From positions 1 through 11,870 of the forward strand of contig JAISGZ010000006.1 in NCBI GenBank assembly GCA_031262845.1: a stretch of 11,870 nt of DNA. Direction: 5' to 3'. This document shows positions 6,426 to 11,870 of the stretch, piece after piece (the first letter of the stretch is position 1; every line of letters begins with the position of its first letter). The notes below the pieces were generated by a model. It had not been told where the DNA came from. It saw only the letters and a list, made by a program, of their open reading frames with translations, and did not search any database. The position numbers were made by a program, and so were the translations under genes. This stretch comes from Propionibacteriaceae bacterium. GTDB taxonomy: Bacteria; Actinomycetota; Actinomycetes; Propionibacteriales; Propionibacteriaceae.

Positions 6426-6611
6426 ATGACTTACCAAGTAGTAGCCGATCCGGAAGGCCGCTATTGGCACGTTCGTGTGCCCGCTATCAACCGGTCGACT
6501 CAGGCTAGGAACATTAAAGAAATTCCCGTCATGGTCACCGATCTGATCGAGATCATAACCGGGGAAACTAACCCCGAACTCAGCGTTGAATTGCCCCTCC
6601 GTAACGCCTAA
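6426..6611 (+). CDS. Short HicB-like protein (orphan antitoxin-like)
   Basis: A 61-residue protein resembling the compact actinobacterial HicB-like family (typical pattern: MTY-x-V-x-A-x-x-x-x-x-x-W, a short strand, a helix beginning near residue 34, then a final strand). Visible here are MTYQVVADPEGRYWHVRVP (1-19), ARNIKEIPVMVTDLIEIITG (27-46) and ELSVELPL (51-58). It has no DNA-binding domain and no catalytic residues. It follows the first HicB-like gene by 121 nt on the same strand with its own strong ribosome site. No HicA, RelE or VapC-like toxin is on either side. The role is unknown; neutralising a distant toxin or a transcriptional role are both possible. Confidence 0.65.
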   Translation: MTYQVVADPEGRYWHVRVPAINRSTQARNIKEIPVMVTDLIEIITGETNPELSVELPLRNA

Positions 6612-6681
6612 ATCGACAAATTGTCGGTCGGTGCGCGGAAGGCTCTCTCGTTCAGCGGTGTCAACCTGTGTTGTCCGACTC

Positions 6682-6705
6682 GGCGGCCTGTGAGGCGGCC
6701 TGTGA
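6682..6705. repeat. 12-bp perfect tandem duplication
   Basis: GGCGGCCTGTGA occurs twice in succession (6682-6693 and 6694-6705), a simple slippage product in non-coding sequence. Confidence 0.85.
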
Positions 6706-6810
6706 GTTGGTCGATGGCTGATTCCCATGGTGACGGCTGAGTACTCAACCTTCGAACCGAAGATCGTGGCGGTGTTTGTCGAAGCCAGAGGCTGATTTGT
6801 TAAAAATGGC

Positions 6811-6900
6811 GTGCCAAAAGGGTAGGGGTTTTGGCTCATCGATGTGCCAAAAGGGGAGAGGTTTTGGTTCGGCAGCGTGCCAAAAGGGGAGGGGTAGCGT
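6811..6900. repeat. 33-bp tandem repeat, 2.7 copies, with internal inverted arms
   Basis: Units start at 6811, 6844 and 6877, exactly 33 bp apart. Each begins GTGCCAAAAGGG and the first two continue with a G-rich middle and TTTTGG, so a CCAAAA / TTTTGG inverted pair brackets nine bases. The last nine bases of each unit differ (CTCATCGAT, TTCGGCAGC). The third unit stops after GGGGAGGGGT. The 9-mer CTGATTTGT flanks the block at 6792-6800 and 6901-6909. It is too short and regular for a CRISPR array. It could be a protein-binding array, a small mobile-element relic or a decayed coding repeat. Confidence 0.8.
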
Positions 6901-6950
6901 CTGATTTGTGGTTGGCCTTGACCCTTACTTGGTGTGAGAAACGTGGTGGC

Positions 6951-6979
6951 TGATCGTTTGACTGGCTAATTGACGATCA
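6951..6979. repeat. Inverted repeat TGATCGT / ACGATCA
   Basis: Seven-base perfect arms (6951-6957 and 6973-6979) surround 15 bases. It lies about 65-95 bp beyond the dnaG stop. No T-run follows, so its role as a terminator is unproven. Confidence 0.4.
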
Positions 6980-6988
6980 TGGTGGTGT

Positions 6989-7007
6989 TGGTCAAAGCGA
7001 TTGACCA
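6989..7007 (-). terminator. Possible hairpin downstream of dnaG
   Basis: TGGTCAA-AGCGA-TTGACCA forms a perfect 7-bp stem with a 5-base loop, beginning 37 nt after the dnaG stop codon on the dnaG strand. It is not followed by a T-run, so it is at best a factor-dependent or weak terminator. An operator is the alternative. Confidence 0.3.
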
Positions 7008-7044
7008 GTTAGTCATGCCAGCTGTGAGAATGTGATCACGTCAG

Positions 7045-9210
7045 CTAAAAACTGTCACCGAGCGACAACTGCTGAAGTTCTTTGCGTCTTAGTTCCAGGG
7101 TCACCATGGTTTCGAACATGGTGCGGTAGTTGGCTTCGTTGGTCAGCGGGTTGGTCCGTTGCATGGTGGATTTCAGCTGGCTGATCTGGCGTTGGAGTGC
7201 CAGCAATTGGAGTTTGGCGGTGTACTCCTGGACGTAGGTCGGGTCGGGGTCACCGGCGACTGGTTCGACGGCCAGTTGGATGGCCCATTGGCGCAGGCCG
7301 TCGGGGAGGGCCACGAGGACACGCTGTGACCAAGTGGCGGCAGGTTCGGAGGCGGTGGCGGTGATGGCTTGGTAGACGGCCTGGTAGGCCGGGGCGGAGA
7401 AGTCGTCCGGTGTGACTCCGTTCCACGGTGGGGTGGCGGCGAACAGGGCTGGGTGTTGGACCATCAGTTTGAGGGTGTCGCGTTCGACGCTGAGGTCGCG
7501 GTCGTCGGCTGACGGTAGGGGGAAAGCGAGTTGGGGTTCAGGCGAGGTCTCGGCAGTCATTGAAGCTGGATCGGTTGGGTTGTCGCTTGCGGGTCCGGGG
7601 TATGGTGCGGCGCCTGGGTTGGGTTGGGACGAACCGCTGGGGTGGGACGAAGCGTTGGGCTGGAACGAACTAGTGGGATGCGATGAAGCGCTGGAGTGGG
7701 GCGAAGTACCTGGTTGAGACGAAGCGTTGGGGTGAGACGAGTTGCTGGGATGAAACGAACCGCTGGGGTGCGATGAGGCGGTGGAACGGGGCGAGCCGCT
7801 GGGTCGGGACGAACCGGCGAGTTGAGACGAACCGGGCGTGTTTCTTCCGGACGCCGGAGCCGGACCGGACCTGGAACCAGCACCACCCGACCGACGCTGA
7901 CGCGAAGCCTGGCTGACGATCCGGCGGACCTCATCAACATCCAAACCGGCTAGCGAGGCCAACTCGCGTAAATACCCTTCGCGCAGTGAATGATCACGCA
8001 CCGAGATGATCAGCCCGGCGGCTTCCCGGACAGCACCGATCCGGGCGTCAACCCGATCCAGGTCGTATTTGCTGAGGACATTGCGCATGACGAAGCGATA
8101 GAGCGGCACCCGGCTGCCGATCAGTTCACGTAAGGCGGCGTCGCCTTGTTGCAGCCTCAAATCGCACGGGTCGAGGCCACCGGGTTCGACCGCGACGTAG
8201 GTTTGGGCGGCGAAGTGGGCGTCGCCGGCGAAGACTTTGAGGGCGGCGTTCTGGCCGGCGGCGTCGCCGTCGAAGGTGAAGATGACTTCGCCGTGGAAAG
8301 CGTCGCCGCCCATCAACCGCTGGACCAGGCGGGCGTGGTCATCGCCGAAGGCCGTGCCACAACTGGCGACGGCGACTTCGATCCCGGCCAGGTGACAGGC
8401 CATGACATCGGTGTAGCCCTCGACGATGACGGCTCGCTGTTGCTTGCCGATGGCGCTGCGGGCCAGATCGAGGCCGTAGAGGACGTGGGACTTCTTGTAA
8501 ATCGGGGTTTCCGGGGTGTTGATGTATTTGGCCGGCAGTCGGTCGTCGTCGAACAGGCGCCGGGCGCCGAAACCGAGCACGGTTCGGCCGGCGTCCCGGA
8601 TCGGCCACAACAGGCGCGACTGGAAATAATCCCAGCCACCACGCCGGGTCAGCCCGGCCGTGATCAATTCCTCTTCGCTGAAACCCCGTTGCCGCAGGTG
8701 GTTGGTCAAGGCCCGGCCGTCGCGGGGGGCGAAACCGACCCCGAAGTGTTCAGCCGACGCTTGGTCAAAGCCGCGGCCGGTCAGGAATTGCCGGCCGGCG
8801 ACAGCTTCGGGGGAGCGCAGGGCGGCGGCGTAGAAGTCGGCCGCAGCGGCGTTGGCCTCGACCAGTCGGACCCGGTTGGTGGCCGGTCCAGCTGGGCGGC
8901 CGGAATCGTCGTAGCGCAGTTGCAAACCATATTTCGTGGCCAGGAACTCGGCCGCTTCGGCGAAGGAAAAGTTGTTGATCTCGCGGACGAACGTAAAGAC
9001 GTCGCCACCCCGGCCGCAGCCGAAGCAGTAGAACAGTCCGCGGGCCGGCGTGACCGTGAAACTTGGCGTCTTCTCGTCGTGGAACGGACACAGCCCCGAC
9101 AGCGAACCGGCCCCGGCCCGGCGCAGTGTCACCCAACCCGACACGACGTCATCGATCCGGGCGCGCTGGCGCACCTCGTCGATGTCGTCTTGCAGGATTC
9201 GCCCAGGCAC
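7045..9210 (-). CDS. dnaG: DNA primase DnaG
   Basis: A 721-residue replicative primase that makes RNA primers at the fork with the DnaB helicase. The CHC2 zinc ribbon is intact (C41, H44, C62, C65: CPFH and YCFGCG). The RNA-polymerase catalytic core follows (FGVGFAPRDGRAL at 156-168; FQSRLLWPIRD at 196-206; GFGARRLFDDDRLPAKYINTPETP at about 213-236). The Toprim motifs are EGYTD (264-268) and DGDAAG (314-319), with GLDPCD at 345-350. A Ser/Pro/His-rich linker (about 440-560) precedes the C-terminal helicase-binding domain (about 570-721). The linker contains twelve hexapeptide repeats and makes the protein longer than most primases (about 600-650 residues). The start is GTG, with no Shine-Dalgarno but a TAGACT box 7 nt upstream. 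The usual dgt or rpoD neighbours are not visible here. Confidence 0.97.
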   Translation of the reverse strand: MPGRILQDDIDEVRQRARIDDVVSGWVTLRRAGAGSLSGLCPFHDEKTPSFTVTPARGLFYCFGCGRGGDVFTFVREINNFSFAEAAEFLATKYGLQLRYDDSGRPAGPATNRVRLVEANAAAADFYAAALRSPEAVAGRQFLTGRGFDQASAEHFGVGFAPRDGRALTNHLRQRGFSEEELITAGLTRRGGWDYFQSRLLWPIRDAGRTVLGFGARRLFDDDRLPAKYINTPETPIYKKSHVLYGLDLARSAIGKQQRAVIVEGYTDVMACHLAGIEVAVASCGTAFGDDHARLVQRLMGGDAFHGEVIFTFDGDAAGQNAALKVFAGDAHFAAQTYVAVEPGGLDPCDLRLQQGDAALRELIGSRVPLYRFVMRNVLSKYDLDRVDARIGAVREAAGLIISVRDHSLREGYLRELASLAGLDVDEVRRIVSQASRQRRSGGAGSRSGPAPASGRNTPGSSQLAGSSRPSGSPRSTASSHPSGSFHPSNSSHPNASSQPGTSPHSSASSHPTSSFQPNASSHPSGSSQPNPGAAPYPGPASDNPTDPASMTAETSPEPQLAFPLPSADDRDLSVERDTLKLMVQHPALFAATPPWNGVTPDDFSAPAYQAVYQAITATASEPAATWSQRVLVALPDGLRQWAIQLAVEPVAGDPDPTYVQEYTAKLQLLALQRQISQLKSTMQRTNPLTNEANYRTMFETMVTLELRRKELQQLSLGDSF
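7615..7830 (-). repeat. 18-bp tandem repeats (12 units) in the dnaG linker
   Basis: Twelve units of exactly 18 bp encode residues 461-532 of DnaG as hexapeptides: SSQLAG, SSRPSG, SPRSTA, SSHPSG, SFHPSN, SSHPNA, SSQPGT, SPHSSA, SSHPTS, SFQPNA, SSHPSG, SSQPNP. On the plus strand the recurring core is GACGAA..GCTGGGGTG. First Ser is invariant and Pro at position 4 common. The units are diverged but in perfect register, pointing to an expandable coding minisatellite in a disordered linker. Confidence 0.85.
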
Positions 9211-9217
9211 GACAGGC

Positions 9218-9223
9218 AGTCTA
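9218..9223 (-). promoter_or_regulatory. dnaG: -10-like hexamer for leaderless dnaG start
   Basis: Read on the minus strand, TAGACT fits the actinobacterial TANNNT -10 pattern and ends 7 nt before the GTG at 9210, the same spacing as at the YbaK-family gene. This implies a transcript beginning at the start codon. A -35 element is not evident. Confidence 0.45.
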
Positions 9224-9455
9224 CGGGCAGTCGGAAACCTCGCCCAGCCGACAGATGAGCCGTTGTCGCCGGACGTTGATTGGTCGAGAGGTGTTTGGAC
9301 GAAGTGGGGTTCGGGTCTGAAAGTCGGGGCACCTATTCGTGACGGCGTCGAAAGCGGCCATCCGACGAGCAGAGTTCGAATCCGACAGAGTCGGCCGTGT
9401 TTTCACCGGCAGGCCTAAGGAACGATCCAACAAGGGCTGAGTAATCTTCGCAATA

Positions 9456-9513
9456 CCGGTTTCGACACCGGCTCATCGTCATTCGATGGTGTGAACACGC
9501 CGACGTGATCACG
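9456..9513. promoter_or_regulatory. Cluster of four short palindromes, candidate operator region
   Basis: In order: CCGGT-N6-ACCGG (9456-9471), CATCG-N5-CGATG (9474-9488), GTGT-GA-ACAC (9489-9498) and the perfect CGTGATCACG (9504-9513). They nearly abut and end 15 bp before the start of the oxidoreductase gene, downstream of a possible -10 at 9442-9447. That is a position suited to repression. GntR-type lactate regulators bind such short inverted repeats, but no regulator gene is visible. Confidence 0.4.
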
Positions 9514-9528
9514 AAATGAGACACCGCC

Positions 9529-11870
9529 ATGTCGCCGACTCAAACGCCGCTGGCCCCCCAGTGGTCGGAAATCTTCGCGGACCAGCTGGCCGACCGGCCG
9601 ATTGACCGCGTCGCCAAAGCCCACGACGCTTCCCACTACCTACTACGTCCTCAAGGCGTACTGAAACCGCGCCACCTTGATGACATCGCGGCCGCCCTCA
9701 AGATCGCTCATTCGACCGCCACACCGGTCACCTTCCGCTCCGGCGGCTCGTCGCTATCCGGGCAAGCCGGCGGCAGCGGGATCATGATCGACGTCCGCCG
9801 CCACTTCCAACAGCTCAGCGTCCAAGACGGTGGCGCCCGTGTTGTCTGCGATCCCGGTTTGACGGTCCAGGCTGTCAACGCCTATTTAGCGCCTTACCAG
9901 ACCATGTTGGGCCCGGACCCGGCGAGCCAGACGGTGGCCACGGTCGGCGGCGTGGTGGCCAATAACTCGTCCGGGATGGCTTGCGGCATCGACTTCAACA
10001 CCTACCAGACGATTTCCTCGCTGGTCGTCGTCTTGCCTTCCGGCACGGTGGTCGACACCAGCCGCAGCGACATCGACGAATTCCTGCGCGATCGGGAGCC
10101 GAAGTTATACGCCGGGTTGGCCCAACTGCGGGACCGGGTACGGGGCAACCAGGATTCCCTGGCCCGGATCCAGCACCAGTTCTCGATGAAGAACACGATG
10201 GGCTACTCGGTCAACTCCTTCGTCGATTTCGACCTAGTGAGCGATATCTTCACCCACCTCATGGTCGGCTCCGAAGGCACCCTCGGTTTCATCGCCGAGG
10301 CCTGTTTCCAGACCATCCCGGTGCAGCCGAAGACAGCCACGGCTTTGTTAGTTTTCCCCCATTTGACGGCCGCCACCGATGCCCTCAGCGCCCTGTTGAG
10401 CACCGGTGCCCGGACCTTGGAACTGATGGACCCGGCCTCGATCCGGGCGGCCGCCGCAGCCGCCCCAGCCGACGACCCGATCCGAGCCGTGACCGATCCG
10501 CAAGCGACCACGCTGTTGGTCGAATTGCGAGCCACCGACGACGCCGAGTTGGCGGCCAGCCGCCAGTTGATGGACCAAGTCGTGGCCCAGCTCAACCTCG
10601 TCACCCCGGCCCGGTTCACGAGCGACCCGGCGGTTCGAGCCGAACTGTGGGCGGCCCGGAACGGGCTCTATACGACAGTGGCCGGGGCCAGACCCCCGGG
10701 AACGACCGCGCTGTTGGAGGACATCGCCGTCCCGCTACCAGAATTGTCCGACACCTGTAACGACTTGACCCAGCTGTTCAACGACCACGGCTACGGCGAC
10801 GGTGTGATCTTCGGCCACGCCAAAGATGGCAATGTCCATTTTATGATTTCGCTGTCCTTCGACAACGACAACGAACTCAACCGTTACGACCGCTTCACCG
10901 ATGACATGGTCGATCTGGTGCTCGCCCACCACGGCACGCTGAAAGCCGAACACGGGGCCGGCCGGATCATGGCGCCCTTCGTGCGGCGTCAATTCGGCGA
11001 CGAACTCTACGACGTTATGCGTCAGATCAAACAACTGTTCGACCCCCAGGCGGTGCTGGCGCCGGACGTTTTGCTGACCGACAACCCCCGCAACCACCTC
11101 GAACACCTGAAAACCGTGCCAGTCGTCGATCCGGCTTTCGACCGCTGTGTGGCTTGCGGTTACTGCGAGCCGACCTGTCCGGCCCGGGACCTGACGACGA
11201 CGCCGCGGCAGCGGATCGCCGTCTTGCGGACCCTGGCCAATCCGGCTGAACCGGAGCGGGCCGAGATCGCCCGTGATGTCGCCTACGACGTCGTCGAAAC
11301 CTGTGCCGTCGATTCGATGTGTGTCGAGACTTGCCCGGTCCACATCGACACGGGCGTGATCATGAAAGGCCAGCGGGCGCTCAGCCACGGCCCGGCGGTC
11401 CAGCAACTCGGACGCCTGGCGGCCGACCATTGGGGTGGGGCGGTGACAGCGGTTCGGGAAGCCCTGACCGTGGCCGAACCGCTGCCGAAAGTGCCCTTGA
11501 CGGCGGTCACGAAACTGGCCCGGAAGATCGTGCCGACCGAGTGGATGCCCCAAGTCGAAGCCGATTTGCCCCAGCCTGGACGGCCGCGAGTTGGTCCCCG
11601 CCTGACCGGGGCGGACGATCCTGCGCCCGTGGTCGGGGTCTACTTCGAGGCCTGTATCAATTCGATCTTCGGCGGCGCGGAAGCGGCCAGCCTCGGCGTT
11701 CGTGGCGCGGTCCGGCAGCTGGCGGCCGCGGCCGGCGTGCAACTCCTGACACCGCCCGACATCGGCGGGCTTTGCTGTGGCACGGTCTGGGAATCGAAAG
11801 GCCTGACCAACGGCCGTCAGGCGATGGCTCGACGAGTGGTCGACGGTCTCTGGGAAGCCAGCGAGCAAGG
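9529..11870 (+). CDS. FAD-linked oxidase / [4Fe-4S] oxidoreductase, Dld-II D-lactate dehydrogenase type (runs off right edge)
   Basis: The frame is open from ATG 9529 to the window edge (780 codons, no stop). The N-terminal half is a PCMH-type FAD-binding domain: FRSGGSSLSGQAGG (69-82), GPDPASQTVATVGGVVANNSSG (128-149) and later GSEGTLGFIAEA. The FAD-oxidase C-terminal domain follows, with FGHAKDGNVHF and AEHGAGRIMAPFV. Then come two ferredoxin-like clusters, C540-x2-C543-x2-C546-x3-C550-P and C592-x5-C598-x3-C602-P, and a CCG domain (FEAC709; LCCG at 748-751). This GlcD-GlcF-like fusion is typical of membrane-associated D-lactate dehydrogenases that pass electrons to quinones. Related 2-hydroxyacid oxidases are the alternative. 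The family is about 930-1000 residues long, so roughly 150-200 are missing. No Shine-Dalgarno is evident. Palindromes just upstream suggest substrate-dependent control. Confidence 0.9.
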   Translation, partial: MSPTQTPLAPQWSEIFADQLADRPIDRVAKAHDASHYLLRPQGVLKPRHLDDIAAALKIAHSTATPVTFRSGGSSLSGQAGGSGIMIDVRRHFQQLSVQDGGARVVCDPGLTVQAVNAYLAPYQTMLGPDPASQTVATVGGVVANNSSGMACGIDFNTYQTISSLVVVLPSGTVVDTSRSDIDEFLRDREPKLYAGLAQLRDRVRGNQDSLARIQHQFSMKNTMGYSVNSFVDFDLVSDIFTHLMVGSEGTLGFIAEACFQTIPVQPKTATALLVFPHLTAATDALSALLSTGARTLELMDPASIRAAAAAAPADDPIRAVTDPQATTLLVELRATDDAELAASRQLMDQVVAQLNLVTPARFTSDPAVRAELWAARNGLYTTVAGARPPGTTALLEDIAVPLPELSDTCNDLTQLFNDHGYGDGVIFGHAKDGNVHFMISLSFDNDNELNRYDRFTDDMVDLVLAHHGTLKAEHGAGRIMAPFVRRQFGDELYDVMRQIKQLFDPQAVLAPDVLLTDNPRNHLEHLKTVPVVDPAFDRCVACGYCEPTCPARDLTTTPRQRIAVLRTLANPAEPERAEIARDVAYDVVETCAVDSMCVETCPVHIDTGVIMKGQRALSHGPAVQQLGRLAADHWGGAVTAVREALTVAEPLPKVPLTAVTKLARKIVPTEWMPQVEADLPQPGRPRVGPRLTGADDPAPVVGVYFEACINSIFGGAEAASLGVRGAVRQLAAAAGVQLLTPPDIGGLCCGTVWESKGLTNGRQAMARRVVDGLWEASEQ

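Larger units (their letters stand above)
6612..7044. other. Gene-free, repeat-rich interval between HicB-like genes and dnaG
   Basis: These 433 bp lie between convergent genes and contain no supported gene. In order they hold a small palindrome right after the stop codon (CGACAA-A-TTGTCG, 6614-6626), a 12-bp tandem duplication (6682-6705), the three-copy 33-bp repeat (6811-6900) flanked by CTGATTTGT, and two inverted repeats near dnaG (6951-6979 and 6989-7007). The plus and minus frames crossing the repeats lack a start with a ribosome site. Confidence 0.6.
9211..9528. other. Divergent intergenic region between dnaG and the FAD/Fe-S oxidoreductase gene
   Basis: The 318 bp hold the probable dnaG promoter at the left and four successive small palindromes (9456-9513) close to the right-hand gene. 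A hairpin CCGAC-AGA-GTCGG is at 9382-9394, followed by CCGTGTTTT. A TTCGAATCC string next to it resembles a tRNA T-loop but lacks a matching stem, so no tRNA is called. A TAATCT (9442-9447) could be a -10 for the rightward gene. Confidence 0.5.

Noticed and set aside
6381..6839. 152-codon minus-strand frame
   Set aside because: It lies across the second HicB-like gene and the repeat array, and has no ribosome site or domain.
6811..6900. CRISPR array
   Set aside because: The variable parts are only 9 bases, the period is 33, and there are fewer than three complete units and no cas genes.
8146..9258. 370-codon plus-strand frame opposite dnaG
   Set aside because: It is an antisense shadow of the GC-rich dnaG gene, which carries all primase motifs.
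9361..9404. tRNA-like T-loop GTTCGAATCC
   Set aside because: The flanking bases do not form a T-stem, and no acceptor, D-arm or anticodon arm can be built around it on either strand.
10735..11868. 377-codon minus-strand frame opposite the oxidoreductase
   Set aside because: It is an antisense shadow; the plus frame has the FAD and iron-sulfur motifs.

Overview
The window comes from a GC-rich actinobacterium. The evidence is the DnaG sequence, an ESX/type VII (WXG100) secretion substrate, apparent leaderless starts, and HicB-like and YbaK proteins of actinobacterial style. Propionibacteriales is my best guess at the order, from general resemblance only. There are ten protein-coding genes, two of them cut by the window edges. 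I found no RNA gene, insertion sequence or CRISPR array.

Left part (1-1500, minus strand): a long ESX-type secreted protein (1-721) that runs off the left edge, then about 500 bp without a gene, then a small WXG100-family protein (1219-1500). From 1501 to 2036 there is no convincing gene, only a possible membrane-tail relic.

Middle (2037-5814): a YbaK/EbsC-type aminoacyl-tRNA deacylase (+) converges on, and overlaps by 104 bp, a CPBP-family intramembrane metalloprotease (-) that has a proline-rich repeat N-terminus. A 202-bp divergent promoter region follows, with a palindrome and one perfect DnaA box. It leads into a two-gene unit: a membrane-anchored lipoprotein-like protein with an NTF2-like domain, then, 2 nt later, a secreted protein with a PKD-like domain.

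Accessory stretch (5885-7044): two HicB-like antitoxin genes in tandem without a recognisable toxin. After them comes a gene-free 433 bp with a 12-bp tandem duplication, three copies of a 33-bp tandem repeat flanked by a 9-bp direct repeat, and hairpins.

Right part (7045-11870): dnaG (-), with an unusual array of twelve hexapeptide repeats in the linker before its helicase-binding domain. A 318-bp divergent region with four consecutive small palindromes separates it from a large FAD/[4Fe-4S] oxidoreductase of the Dld-II D-lactate dehydrogenase type (+), cut by the right edge.

Recurring themes are short in-frame tandem repeats (15, 18 and 33 bp, all multiples of three) and genes with no Shine-Dalgarno but a -10-like hexamer 6-8 nt before the start codon. 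I see no clearly new multi-gene system. The most puzzling items are the 33-bp repeat module, the toxin-less HicB pair (one apparently chimeric) and the dnaG linker array.
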